Below, one piece after another: positions 35,343-43,470 of a stretch of DNA of 64,000 nt. The notes beneath the pieces were generated by a model. It did not search any database and was not told the DNA's origin. It saw nothing but the letters and a program-made list of their open reading frames with translations. The stretch spans positions 10,506 to 74,505 of the forward strand of contig NZ_AQUR01000078.1 in NCBI RefSeq assembly GCF_000372525.1, in the 5' to 3' direction. The position numbers and the translations under genes were made by a program. This stretch comes from Cupriavidus neocaledonicus (GTDB taxonomy: Bacteria; Pseudomonadota; Gammaproteobacteria; Burkholderiales; Burkholderiaceae). The stretch's first letter is position 1. Every line of letters begins with the position of its first letter.

Positions 35343-36517
35343 GCCAGCGTCTCCTCTTGCGGCTGCGATTGGGTCTGCAACTGCGTGTGCGATTGCGGCT
35401 CCGGCTGCGGCTGCGGCTGCGGTGGTGTCGGCTCGGCGCTGTCCGGCGGGGCCGCGCCCTCCGCCCGCAACCGGCGCAGCAGTTCCAGGTTGGCCTGGAA
35501 ATCGACGTAGTGCGGCAGCTTCAGGTGCTGCACGAAGCCCGAGGCCTCGACGTTGTCGCTGTGGTACAGCATGAATTCGATATCGTTGGCGGGCGCGTCG
35601 GCGGCCTCGCCCAGCGCTTCGGCGCGCATGGCGCGGTCGGCCAGCGCCATCGACATAGCCTTGCGCTCGTTGTAGCCGAACACCAGCCCATAGCCGCGGG
35701 TAAAGCGCGGCGCCTCGTCGGCATTGCCGGCAAACTGGCTCACCATCTGGCATTCGGTCAGCTCGATCTCGCCGATGGTGACGGCGAAGCCGAGCTCCTC
35801 GACGAACAGTTCCACTTCGGCCGTGCCGTAGCGGATCTCGGCCGCGAACGGGTGCGAGTTGCCGTAGCCGCGCTGGGTCGAGTAGCCCATCGACAGCAGG
35901 AAGCCCTCGTCGGCGCGCGCCAGGTTCTGCAGGCGCGCGGCGCGCCCGGCGGGGAAGGTCAGCGGCTCGCGCGTCAGGTCGGGCGGCGCGGGGTCGCCGG
36001 CGGGAATCTCGTCGGCCTCGACCAGTTCGTCCGCTTCCAGCAGGCTGGTCACGCGCGGCATGGCGGCGGCCAGTGGTTCCTGCGCGGGCGGCAGGGGCTG
36101 CGGCGCGCGGCTTGTTTCGAGCGAGAAATCCAGCAGCCGCTGCGTGTAGTCGTAGGTGGGCCCCAGCACCTGGCCGCCGGGCACGTCCTTGAAGGTCGAC
36201 GAGATCCGGCGCTGCAGGCGCATCGCCCCGGTATCGAGCGGCTGCGTATAGCCGAAGCGCGCCAGCGTGGTGCGGTACGCGCGCAGCAGGAAGATCGCCT
36301 CGATCTGGTCGCCGGCGGCCTGCTTGAGCGCCAGCGCGGCCAGGTGCGGATCGTACAGCGAACCCTCGGCCATCACGCGCGACACCGCCAGCGGCATCTG
36401 CTCGCGGATCTGTGCCAGCGTCAGTTCCGGCACCGCGGTGTCGCCGCGGCGATAGGCGTCGAGCATCCGGTAGGAATTGAGGATGGCGCGTTCGCCCCCC
36501 TTGACGGCTACGTACAT
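35339..36517 (-). CDS. phnI: PhnI, C-P lyase core subunit / nucleosidase
   Basis: The protein has 392 residues. PhnI motifs are MYVAVKGGERAILNSYRMLD at the start, TGAMRLQRRISSTFKDVPGG, GYSTQRGYGNSHPFAAEIR and LPHYVDFQANLELLRRLRAE. It displaces adenine from ATP and attaches phosphonate to ribose 5-triphosphate together with PhnG, H and L. The C-terminus carries an unusual Pro/Gln-rich tail (about 35 residues), encoded by an imperfect six-base repeat around 35396-35425 that is not part of the family core. Confidence 0.94.
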   Translation of the reverse strand: MYVAVKGGERAILNSYRMLDAYRRGDTAVPELTLAQIREQMPLAVSRVMAEGSLYDPHLAALALKQAAGDQIEAIFLLRAYRTTLARFGYTQPLDTGAMRLQRRISSTFKDVPGGQVLGPTYDYTQRLLDFSLETSRAPQPLPPAQEPLAAAMPRVTSLLEADELVEADEIPAGDPAPPDLTREPLTFPAGRAARLQNLARADEGFLLSMGYSTQRGYGNSHPFAAEIRYGTAEVELFVEELGFAVTIGEIELTECQMVSQFAGNADEAPRFTRGYGLVFGYNERKAMSMALADRAMRAEALGEAADAPANDIEFMLYHSDNVEASGFVQHLKLPHYVDFQANLELLRRLRAEGAAPPDSAEPTPPQPQPQPEPQSHTQLQTQSQPQEETLA

Positions 36518-36518
36518 G

Positions 36519-37136
36519 TCAGTCCTCCACGATGGTGGTGCGCGTCAGCGCGCAGAACCGGTCACCGCTGCACAGCAGCAGGTCCACGCCGAGCGGGAAG
36601 CCGGCATTGTTGGCACGCCAGGCCGCGCGAAAGCCCGCGGGCAGGCCGGTCACGCGCAGCGCATGCGTGTGCTCGATGCCGGGGCCGCGCAGCGTCAGGA
36701 TCTCGCCCTCGGTGAGCGAGGCCACTTCCACCAGCAGCGTGGCCGAGCGGTCAGGAAAGGCCGGATCGCCTTGCGCGCAGTCCGCCAGTGCCCGCATGGC
36801 GTGGCCGGCCGGCACGCAGACGAAGGCCGCGGCGCCGGGTTCCCCCGTCAGCAGGCAGCCGCAGTGAAAGCGCAGGAAGGCGCGCGCCGCGGCCGGCACG
36901 GCGGCGGGCAGCCAGACCGGCGTATCGGCATCGGCCAGCGTCAGCAGCAGCGCGGCCAGCGCCGGCGACAGGCCGTCCGGCAAGCCGCTGCGGGCCGGCA
37001 GCGCCTGCAGCTGGCCCGGGTGGGCAAACGCCTGCAGCGCGGCGCGGAATACCTGCTGGGCGTCGTCGACCGGATCGCTGAAGCCGGGCAGCAGCGCGGC
37101 CGCCGGCGTGGACCGTATTGGCTGGTCGGTGTGCAT
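36519..37136 (-). CDS. phnH: PhnH, C-P lyase core subunit
   Basis: The 205-residue protein has PhnH features: LLPGFSDPVDDAQQVFRAAL, a PLP-transferase-like fold without the cofactor Lys, and LRGPGIEHTHALRVTGLPAG near the end. It forms part of the PhnG2H2I2J2 complex. The ATG at 37136 lies one base beyond the phnG stop, and phnI starts right after the phnH stop. The frame extending to 37610 is phnG in another phase and was left out. Confidence 0.93.
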   Translation of the reverse strand: MHTDQPIRSTPAAALLPGFSDPVDDAQQVFRAALQAFAHPGQLQALPARSGLPDGLSPALAALLLTLADADTPVWLPAAVPAAARAFLRFHCGCLLTGEPGAAAFVCVPAGHAMRALADCAQGDPAFPDRSATLLVEVASLTEGEILTLRGPGIEHTHALRVTGLPAGFRAAWRANNAGFPLGVDLLLCSGDRFCALTRTTIVED

Positions 37137-37137
37137 C

Positions 37138-37641
37138 TCAGTCTTCTCCGCGGACCATGGTGAAGAACTCGACGCGCGTCTGCGCGGCCGTGGCCGCAGC
37201 GTGCGCGGCGCGGCTGGCGTGTGCGTCGGCCAGCGGTGCGAGCACCAGGTCCTGCACGCGCTGGTGCCAGGCCGGACGCTGCAGCAGCGCGTCCAGCACC
37301 GCGGCCTGCTCGGCATGGCGCTCGCTGCGGCCCTGGACATAGGCGATGCCGGCGACAACGTCGGCGCCGACGTCCTCGAGCACGACCGCGCAGCGCGTGA
37401 CGGTGATCTCGCCAAGGTTGAACTGCGCCCCGGTGCCGCCGGCGCGGCCGCGCACCATGGCCATGCCGGCCTGCGGCTTGCGCAGCAGGCGGTAGGCGGG
37501 CAGGGCCTGCGCTTGCGCAAGCCGTTGGTAGGCACCGTCGAGCGCTTCGGTCGGCGCGGTCGCCAGGATCCGCAGCCAGCCGGCGCGGGCAGCATGGGCG
37601 GCGGGCGCATCGGGCCGCGCGGTTTCGCTTTGCATCATCAC
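37138..37641 (-). CDS. phnG: PhnG, C-P lyase core subunit
   Basis: The 167-residue protein contains RPQAGMAMVRGRAGGTGAQF-like core sequence (KPQAGMAMVRGRAGGTGAQF) and LGEITVTRCAVVLEDVGADV, the conserved PhnG segments, ending in VEFFTMVRGED. It is the first gene of the phnGHIJKLM operon, reading away from phnF. The upstream spacer holds a Pho-box-like pair and PhnF-like half-sites, so transcription should need phosphate starvation and lifting of PhnF repression. Confidence 0.93.
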   Translation of the reverse strand: MMMQSETARPDAPAAHAARAGWLRILATAPTEALDGAYQRLAQAQALPAYRLLRKPQAGMAMVRGRAGGTGAQFNLGEITVTRCAVVLEDVGADVVAGIAYVQGRSERHAEQAAVLDALLQRPAWHQRVQDLVLAPLADAHASRAAHAAATAAQTRVEFFTMVRGED

Positions 37642-37645
37642 CCCT

Positions 37646-37696
37646 ATACGTCTATACGTTTAGATGTCGTTGCTGGAACACGCAGCCACTAGACCA
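37646..37696. promoter_or_regulatory. Candidate PhnF-binding elements upstream of phnG
   Basis: TCTA-TACGTT-TAGA (37651-37664) is an inverted repeat, and TAGACCA (37690-37696) matches one half of the PhnF operator TGGTATAGACCA known from Mycobacterium. Both lie between the Pho-box-like site and the phnG start, where a repressor would block the promoter. Binding is inferred. Confidence 0.5.
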
Positions 37697-37703
37697 CAGC
37701 CAA

Positions 37704-37721
37704 ATGAACGTTTCATGACGG
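37704..37721 (-). promoter_or_regulatory. Pho-box-like site upstream of phnG
   Basis: On the minus strand it reads CCGTCAT-GAAA-CGTTCAT, two 7-base direct repeats with a 4-base spacer as in the PhoB consensus CTGTCAT-N4-CTGTCAT (11 of 14 repeat positions). It lies 63 bases upstream of the phnG ATG. PhoB control is inferred. Confidence 0.6.
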
Positions 37722-37817
37722 GGCAAGGGATTGCTCGGGCACGCTGCCGGCGCGGCATGACTCAGGCACAATCGCACGGCATGGGTTAACGCTTGATGAC
37801 AAAGAGGACAGCGCAAG

Positions 37818-38552
37818 ATGTCTGATCGAGAAGTGGAACGGGGTTCGGGCGTCGCGGTGTGGCGCCAGATTGGCGAGGCGCTGGCGGACGACATCCGCAA
37901 GAAGCTGTACCTGCCGGGCGAGCAATTGCCGCCGGAGCCGGAGCTCGCCAACCGCTTCGCGGTGAACCGGCACACCATCCGCCGCGCCATGGGCGAGCTG
38001 GAGCTGAGCGGGCTGGTGCGGATCGAGCAGGGCCGCGGCACTTTCGTGCAGGAGCACGCCATCGACTACGCCATCGGCCGCCGCACGCGCTTCTCGCAGA
38101 ACCTGGCGGCGCAGGGCGTGCGCGGGCATACAGAAGTCGTCGCCAGCCAGGTGGTGCGCGCGCCGGACGTGGCCAGGCAACTGGGGCTGGCGCGCACCGC
38201 CGAGCTGCTCCATGCGCAGATGATCGGCAAGGCCGAGGACCGCACCATCGACGTGGCCGAGCATTACTTCGAGCTCAAGCGCTTTCCCGGCATCGACGAG
38301 GTGCTGCGCGCCAAACAATCCGTCTCGCGCGCGCTGGCGCATTTCGGCATTGCCGATTACACCCGCAAGTGGTCGCGCATCACCGCGGCGATGCCCAGCG
38401 CGCCGGTGGCGCGGATGCTGAACCAGCCCAAGACGCGCCCGGTGCTGCAGGTCGAGGCGCTGAACGTCGATATCGACGGCAACCCGGTGCAGTACAGCGT
38501 GGTGCGCTTCGCCGGCGACTGGGTGCAGCTGACGGTGTCCGACCGTGACTGA
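37818..38552 (+). CDS. phnF: PhnF, GntR/HutC-type repressor of phosphonate genes
   Basis: The 244-residue protein has a winged helix of GntR type at the N-terminus (GEQLPPEPELANRFAVNRHT and IRRAMGELELSGLVRIEQGR with GTFV). A UTRA effector domain fills the rest (ATVDVAEHYFELKRFPGID-like sequence to VVRFAGDWVQLTVSDRD). It is divergent from phnG and upstream of the DUF1045-phnN pair, so it is placed to control both. The start has AGAGGA 10 bases upstream. Confidence 0.92.
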   Translation: MSDREVERGSGVAVWRQIGEALADDIRKKLYLPGEQLPPEPELANRFAVNRHTIRRAMGELELSGLVRIEQGRGTFVQEHAIDYAIGRRTRFSQNLAAQGVRGHTEVVASQVVRAPDVARQLGLARTAELLHAQMIGKAEDRTIDVAEHYFELKRFPGIDEVLRAKQSVSRALAHFGIADYTRKWSRITAAMPSAPVARMLNQPKTRPVLQVEALNVDIDGNPVQYSVVRFAGDWVQLTVSDRD

Positions 38553-38568
38553 GGCGGCCGCGCCGGAT

Positions 38569-38580
38569 TGGTCTAGACAT
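38569..38580. promoter_or_regulatory. Candidate PhnF operator before the DUF1045 gene
   Basis: TGGTCTAGACAT matches the known PhnF operator TGGTATAGACCA at 9 of 12 positions, with the palindromic core GTCTAGAC. A single Pho-box half (CTGTCAT, 38585-38591) follows. The site lies about 100 bases upstream of the DUF1045-phnN operon and just after phnF. Confidence 0.55.
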
Positions 38581-38678
38581 CCGGCTGTCATCTGCCTGCG
38601 CTACTGTCTGCGGTCAACCCCACCAAACCGGGGCAGCCTGCGCCTGCGCGCGCGTGCTGCCGCTGGTAACCTTGCCGC

Positions 38679-39404
38679 ATGACCCAAGCCGCGTACCGCT
38701 ACGCCATCTACCTGTCGCCATCCGGCCCGCTCGCCACCTTCGGCAACCATTGGCTGGGACGCGACGCCGACACCGGCGCCACGCTGCCCCCGCCCGGCGA
38801 CATTCCCGCCGCGCCGGCGGACTGGATCAGGGCGCCGGCCCGCTACGGCCTGCACGCCACCCTGAAGCCGCCGTTCCGGCTTGCCGCGGGGGCCAATGGC
38901 GCCATGGTCGATGCCGCCGCCCGGGATCTCGCGCGCCGGCAGGCGCCGTTCGACGCACCGCTGGCGTTGCGCGCGCTGCGTGGTTTTGTCGCGTGGACGC
39001 TCGCCGATGGCGGCTCGCCGCCGATGCAGGCGCTGGCCGATGCCTGCGTGCTGGGCTTCGAGCCCTTGCGCGCGCCGCCTTCGGCGCAGGAACTGGCCAG
39101 GCGCGCGCCGGACCAGCTGAGCGATGCGGAGCGCCGCATGCTTGACGCATGGGGCTATCCCTATGTGTTCGGCACCTTCGTGTTCCATATCACCCTGACC
39201 GGCATGCTCGATGCCGCCGGCCAACGCGCCGCGATCGCGCGGCTGGAAGCGGCCAGCGGCAGGCTGCTGCAAGCGCCGATGCGGGTGCACCGCATCAGCG
39301 TGTTCGTGCAGCCGGCCCAGGGCGAGGACTTTGTCGTCGCCCGCCACTACGGCTTCGATGGCAGCACCGCGGACGGCGCCGGCGCGGCGTACCTGGGCGC
39401 ATGA
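38679..39404 (+). CDS. DUF1045 2H-phosphoesterase-like phosphonate metabolism protein
   Basis: The 241-residue protein has two H-x-T/S motifs of the 2H phosphoesterase fold, LHATLKPPF (near residue 58) and FHITLTG (near residue 173). It belongs to the DUF1045 phosphonate-metabolism family. Its stop overlaps the phnN start (ATGA), so the two are co-translated. No phnP gene is present here. A cyclic phosphodiesterase is required to open the ribose 1,2-cyclic phosphate made by PhnJ, and this protein is the obvious candidate by fold and context. That role is an inference. Confidence 0.85.
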   Translation: MTQAAYRYAIYLSPSGPLATFGNHWLGRDADTGATLPPPGDIPAAPADWIRAPARYGLHATLKPPFRLAAGANGAMVDAAARDLARRQAPFDAPLALRALRGFVAWTLADGGSPPMQALADACVLGFEPLRAPPSAQELARRAPDQLSDAERRMLDAWGYPYVFGTFVFHITLTGMLDAAGQRAAIARLEAASGRLLQAPMRVHRISVFVQPAQGEDFVVARHYGFDGSTADGAGAAYLGA

Positions 39405-39991
39405 GCACGGCGACCGTGGCCGACGGACACGGCCTGTTCTACCTGATGGGACCGTCCGGCAGCGGCAAGGACTCGCTGCTGCGCGCGCTGCGCGAGCGCC
39501 TGCGCGCCGACCACCGCATCGTCATCGCGCATCGCTACATCACCCGCGCCGCCGACGCCAACGAGGCCTCGGTAGCGCTCACGCCCGAAGAGTTCCAGCG
39601 CCGCCGGGCGCTGGGCTGCCTGGCGCTGGACTGGCGCAGCCACGGCCTGCACTACGGCATCGGCATCGAGATCGAGCAGTGGCTGGCGCGGGGCCTGACG
39701 GTGATCGTCAACGGCTCGCGCGAGTACCTGCCGCAAGCGGTGGCGCGCTACCCCAGGCTGTGCGCGGTGCACGTGCGGGTGCAGCCGGAAGTGCTGGCGG
39801 CACGCCTGCGCCAGCGCGGACGCGAAGCGGAAGACGCGATCGCCGGACGGCTGGCCCGCGCACGGCAGGCGTTCACCGTGCCGCCCGGATGCCGGCTGGT
39901 CGAGATCGACAACAGCGGCGGGCTGGAAAGCGCGGTGGCGGCGCTCGCGCAACTGGTGGGCGCCGCGCCCGCGGCGGCCCGGCAAGCCTGA
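39401..39991 (+). CDS. phnN: PhnN, ribose 1,5-bisphosphate phosphokinase
   Basis: The 196-residue protein has a P-loop (GPSGSGKDSLLRALRERL) and guanylate-kinase-like features (IVIAHRYITRAAD and GLHYGIGIEIEQWLARGLTV with VNGSRE). It phosphorylates ribose 1,5-bisphosphate to PRPP, the final step that returns the sugar to metabolism. I start it at 39401, inside the DUF1045 stop. The frame open to 39149 is a shadow of DUF1045. It ends 2 bases before the converging GNAT gene. Confidence 0.93.
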   Translation: MSTATVADGHGLFYLMGPSGSGKDSLLRALRERLRADHRIVIAHRYITRAADANEASVALTPEEFQRRRALGCLALDWRSHGLHYGIGIEIEQWLARGLTVIVNGSREYLPQAVARYPRLCAVHVRVQPEVLAARLRQRGREAEDAIAGRLARARQAFTVPPGCRLVEIDNSGGLESAVAALAQLVGAAPAAARQA

Positions 39992-39993
39992 GT

Positions 39994-40455
39994 TCAGAGC
40001 CCGATGCTGAAGCTGATGCCATGCTCGGTAAAGCCGAGCTGGCGATAGAACTGGTGGGCGCGCAGGCGGCGCGCGCTGGATGACAGCGCCAGCTTGGCCG
40101 CGCCGGACTCGCGCGCCAGCCGCATCGCCTCGCGCATCATGGCCTTGCCGATGCCCATGCCGCGCGCGGCCGGCGCCACCACCACGGCTTCGACGATCGC
40201 CTCCGGGCGCCCGTCGTGGACCATCACCGGGAACACCAGCAGGCTGAAGGTGCCCAGCGGCACCTCGTCGGCGCCCACCATCATGTAGCAGCGGTAGTCC
40301 GGATAGCGGCGCATGGTGGCATAGCGCTCGCGCATGATGGCCAGCGGCAGCGGCGCTTCGCCGTCCATCGCGGCCAGCAGTGCGGACAGGTGCAGCAGCT
40401 CTGCGTCGGACCCGCGCACTTCGCGCAGCGCGAGCGAGTTTGCGGTGGTCAGCAT
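39994..40455 (-). CDS. GNAT-family acetyltransferase (PhnO-like)
   Basis: The 153-residue protein carries the acetyl-CoA loop VVAPAARGMGIGKAMMREAM and the closing GNAT strand-helix YRQLGFTEHGISFSI. Its location between phnN and phnE suggests PhnO, which N-acetylates aminoalkylphosphonates before C-P lyase can use them. The stop lies 2 bases from the phnN stop (convergent genes). PhnO identity rests on context, since GNAT proteins are hard to distinguish by sequence. It lies 4 bases downstream of phnE on the same strand and may be the last gene of phnCDE. Confidence 0.75.
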   Translation of the reverse strand: MLTTANSLALREVRGSDAELLHLSALLAAMDGEAPLPLAIMRERYATMRRYPDYRCYMMVGADEVPLGTFSLLVFPVMVHDGRPEAIVEAVVVAPAARGMGIGKAMMREAMRLARESGAAKLALSSSARRLRAHQFYRQLGFTEHGISFSIGL

Positions 40456-40459
40456 GGCA

Positions 40460-41272
40460 TCACACCAGCACCTTGCGGATCTGGGCGGACAGGATGTCGA
40501 TGGCCGAGACGAACACGATGATGATGATCATCACCGCGCAGGTCTGTCCGTACTGGAAGCTGCGGATGATTTCCCACAGCACCGTGCCGATGCCGCCGGC
40601 GCCGACGATGCCCACCACCGACGCCGAGCGCACGTTGGACTCGAAGCGGTACAGCGCGAACGACAGCCACAGCGGCAGCACCTGGGGAATCACGCCGTAG
40701 ACGATTTCCTCGATGGGGCCGGCGCCGGTGGCGCGCACGCCTTCCACCGGGCGCGGGTCGATGGCTTCGACGGCTTCGGCAAACAGCTTGGCCAGCACGC
40801 CGGTGGTGTGGATCCAGATCGCCAGCACGCCGGCAAACGGGCCCAGCCCGACGGCGACGATAAACAGCATGGCGAACACCATTTCATTGATGGCGCGGCA
40901 TGCATCCATGATGCGGCGCGCGGGCTGGTAGACCCACGCCGGCACGATATTGGCCGAGCACAGCAGCCCCAGCGGCACCGCCATCACCACGGCCAGTGCC
41001 GTGCCCCACAGCGCGATCTGCACCGTGACCAGCATCTCGTCGAGGTAGTGGCGCCAGTCGCGGAAATCCGGCGGGAAGAAGTCGGCCGCAAACCTGGCCA
41101 TGTTGTCGGAATCGCGCAGCAGGTCGAGCGGACGCATGTCGGCGCCTTGCCACGACAGGCCGAGCACGGCCAGCAGCACCGCCCAGGTCAGCGGCACGGC
41201 AAGGGGCGTGCGCGGCGGGCGCACGTGGCTTCGGGGCGTGGGAGGCAGGCCAGGGGTGGCGGTGACGGTCAT
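40460..41272 (-). CDS. phnE: PhnE, phosphonate ABC transporter permease
   Basis: The 270-residue protein has six membrane spans. It contains the permease coupling loop [20 protein letters not shown] and the family segment [20 protein letters not shown] followed by GAGGIGT. It forms the membrane channel of PhnCDE together with PhnC and the binding protein PhnD. It is the last of the three transporter genes. A strong hairpin separates it from phnD. Confidence 0.93.
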   Translation of the reverse strand: MTVTATPGLPPTPRSHVRPPRTPLAVPLTWAVLLAVLGLSWQGADMRPLDLLRDSDNMARFAADFFPPDFRDWRHYLDEMLVTVQIALWGTALAVVMAVPLGLLCSANIVPAWVYQPARRIMDACRAINEMVFAMLFIVAVGLGPFAGVLAIWIHTTGVLAKLFAEAVEAIDPRPVEGVRATGAGPIEEIVYGVIPQVLPLWLSFALYRFESNVRSASVVGIVGAGGIGTVLWEIIRSFQYGQTCAVMIIIIVFVSAIDILSAQIRKVLV

Positions 41273-41307
41273 GGAGCGGTGCGGATGCGACGGGGTGGAA
41301 TCGGTGC

Positions 41308-41337
41308 GAGGCGGGCGGCGCTGTGGCCGCCCGCCTC
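41308..41337. terminator. Strong intercistronic hairpin between phnD and phnE
   Basis: GAGGCGGGCGGC and its exact complement GCCGCCCGCCTC are separated by six bases (GCTGTG). This makes a perfect 12-base-pair, very GC-rich stem. It lies after the phnD stop and before phnE, and no T-run follows, so it is more likely an attenuator or 3'-end stabiliser that raises phnD over phnE than a full terminator. Confidence 0.6.
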
Positions 41338-41369
41338 GGTGAGGCAGGACGCGGTGGGGTCAGCCGGCC

Positions 41370-42362
41370 TTACTGCGTGCTGGCGGCGCTGCCCGCGGCC
41401 TTGTCCAGCTCCGCCAGGCGGCGGCTCACGTCGGACAGGCGCTTTTCCTTGTCGGCGGCGGCGAGGGTGGTATCCGACTCGATCTTGGCTTTCTCGCGCG
41501 CCAGTTCGATCTGGCGGATCGGCACCAGCTGCGCATCGCTCGAGGCGCGGAAGCCCTGGTAAGTCAGGTTGGCCAGCACCTGCTTCTCGCGCGCGGCGTC
41601 GGTGCCCTTGCCGTAGTTGACGAAGAACGCCTGGATCTTCTTCTTCAGTTCGGGCGCCAGATCCTTGCGGTAGACCATCGGGTCGGCCGGGATCAGCGGC
41701 GACTTCCACAGCACGCGCACCTGGTCATAGGCGTTCTTGCCCGTGTTGATGCGATAGCGTTCCATGTTCTCGGTGTTGTTGACGGCCACGTCGACCTGCT
41801 TGTTCAGCACCGACAGCAGGTTGGTCTCATGGTTGCCGATGCGCACGGCCTTGAACAGCGTCTTGGGCTCGACCTTGTTGGCGTGCCACAGGTAGAAGCC
41901 CGGCACCGCCGTGCCCGAGGTCGAGTTGGGGTCGCCGGCGCCGTAGGTCAGGTCCTTGCCGCGCCTAATCACGTCCTCGACGCTCTTCAGGTCGCTGTCC
42001 TTGTTGACCACCAGCAACGACCAGTAGCCCGGGTTACCGTCCTTGTCGATCACCGACGCAAAGACCTCGCCGCTGGCGCGGTCCACCGCTTCCATGGCCG
42101 ACTTGTTGCCAAACCAGGCGATCTGCACCTTGTTGAAGCGCATGCCTTCGATGATGCCGGCATAGTCGGAGGCGAAGAACGGCTTGACCGGTACGCCCAG
42201 GGTCTTGCTCAGGTCGTCGATCAGCGGCTGCCATGCGGTCTTCAGGTTGGACGACGATTCGGTCGAGATAAAGCCGATGTTGAGGCTCCTGGCTTCCTGG
42301 GCAAAGGCGGGCAGGGCGAGCGCGGCCGAGGCCGCGACGGCGATAAAGGTTCTGCGAAGCAT
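41370..42362 (-). CDS. phnD: PhnD, phosphonate-binding periplasmic protein
   Basis: The 330-residue protein has a signal peptide (RTFIAVAASAALALPAFAQ). PhnD-type features are LNIGFISTESSSNLKTAWQP, FASDYAGIIEGMRFNKVQIA and YGAGDPNSTSGTAVPGFYLW. It captures phosphonates in the periplasm and delivers them to PhnE. I use the ATG at 42362, with GGAG 6 bases upstream. The codon 6 bases further out is TTG. The length fits the family (about 330-340). Confidence 0.93.
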   Translation of the reverse strand: MLRRTFIAVAASAALALPAFAQEARSLNIGFISTESSSNLKTAWQPLIDDLSKTLGVPVKPFFASDYAGIIEGMRFNKVQIAWFGNKSAMEAVDRASGEVFASVIDKDGNPGYWSLLVVNKDSDLKSVEDVIRRGKDLTYGAGDPNSTSGTAVPGFYLWHANKVEPKTLFKAVRIGNHETNLLSVLNKQVDVAVNNTENMERYRINTGKNAYDQVRVLWKSPLIPADPMVYRKDLAPELKKKIQAFFVNYGKGTDAAREKQVLANLTYQGFRASSDAQLVPIRQIELAREKAKIESDTTLAAADKEKRLSDVSRRLAELDKAAGSAASTQ

Positions 42363-42422
42363 GGGCAACTCCGGTGGAAGGCGGTTGGTGCGGTTTGGTG
42401 GGAATGGGCCGGCGGCAGCCGT

Positions 42423-43277
42423 TCAGGCGGCGGCCAGGTTCATCGTGACCAGCGCCGGCGCGGGCATGGGCACGGCGCTGTCGTCGTCCTCGGGCACGGC
42501 GTCGCGCAGCAGTTCGTCGGCTTCGGTGCCGTAGAGGTCGCGCAGCATGGCCGGCGTCAGCGACGCCGAGGGGCCGTCGTAGACCACCTTGCCGTGGCGC
42601 AGCGCCACCACGCGCGGGCAGTAGCGCATGGCCACGTCGACCTGGTGCAGCGACACCACCACCGCCACCTTGCGGCTGCGGTTGATCTGCCTGAGCAGCG
42701 ACATTACGCGGCGCGAGGATTCCGGGTCGAGCGAGGCGATCGGCTCGTCGGCCAGGATCACGCTGGCGTTCTGCACCAGCGTGCGCGCAATCGCGGCGCG
42801 CTGCTGCTGGCCGCCCGACAGCGTCGAGGCCCGCTGAAAGGCATAGTCGTCTATACCAACTTGCGCAAGCGCGTCGAGCCCGCTGCGGATTTCATCGGCC
42901 CTGAACACGCGCAGCAGGCTGCGCCACTTGGGTACGCGCGCCAGCATGCCGGCCAGCACATTGGTGATGACCGGCAGGCGTCCCACCAGGTTGAACTGCT
43001 GGAACACGAAACCGATTTCGCGCCGTACCTGGCGTACGTTGCCCGCCAGCCGGCCATTGCGCTGCACGTGGCGGCCGTTGACCAGGATCTCGCCGGCGCC
43101 GGCGTCGCCGGTGACGAAGCCGGCCACGTGGCGCAGCAGCGTAGACTTGCCGGAACCGGACGCGCCCAGCAGCGCGACCATCTCGCCCGGCGCGATCTGC
43201 AGCGTGACATCGTCAAGCGCCTTGCGGTCCGCACGGAACGATTTGCTCAAGCCGCGGACTTCAATTGCGTGCGTCAT
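42423..43277 (-). CDS. phnC: PhnC, phosphonate ABC transporter ATPase
   Basis: The 284-residue protein has Walker [10 protein letters not shown], signature LSGGQQQR and Walker [11 protein letters not shown]. It drives phosphonate import through PhnE. The ATG at 43277 is preceded by GGGGAG. The frame continuing to 43661 contains no family sequence and was rejected. It is the first gene of phnCDE, and a Pho-box-like site lies 47 bases upstream. Confidence 0.93.
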   Translation of the reverse strand: MTHAIEVRGLSKSFRADRKALDDVTLQIAPGEMVALLGASGSGKSTLLRHVAGFVTGDAGAGEILVNGRHVQRNGRLAGNVRQVRREIGFVFQQFNLVGRLPVITNVLAGMLARVPKWRSLLRVFRADEIRSGLDALAQVGIDDYAFQRASTLSGGQQQRAAIARTLVQNASVILADEPIASLDPESSRRVMSLLRQINRSRKVAVVVSLHQVDVAMRYCPRVVALRHGKVVYDGPSASLTPAMLRDLYGTEADELLRDAVPEDDDSAVPMPAPALVTMNLAAA

Positions 43278-43323
43278 GTCGACTCCCCTGACTTGAATGA
43301 CCTGCGCATTCTGGCGGGGGTGG

Positions 43324-43341
43324 ATGACAGAACGATGACTG
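43324..43341 (-). promoter_or_regulatory. Pho box upstream of phnC
   Basis: On the minus strand it reads CAGTCAT-CGTT-CTGTCAT, two 7-base direct repeats of CTGTCAT (13 of 14 positions) with the correct 4-base spacer. It lies 47 bases upstream of phnC, a normal activator distance. Activation by phosphorylated PhoB is inferred. Confidence 0.75.
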
Positions 43342-43470
43342 GCGGACCGATCCGGAACGGTCATCGGACACCGGCTTTTGCGGGGCCCGGCCGGGGAGCC
43401 GGTAAAGTCTCGCTTATTTCCCCGCGCCGGCTGCGCTGTCCGCCGGCGCGCAATAGTCCGACGGTCTGAT

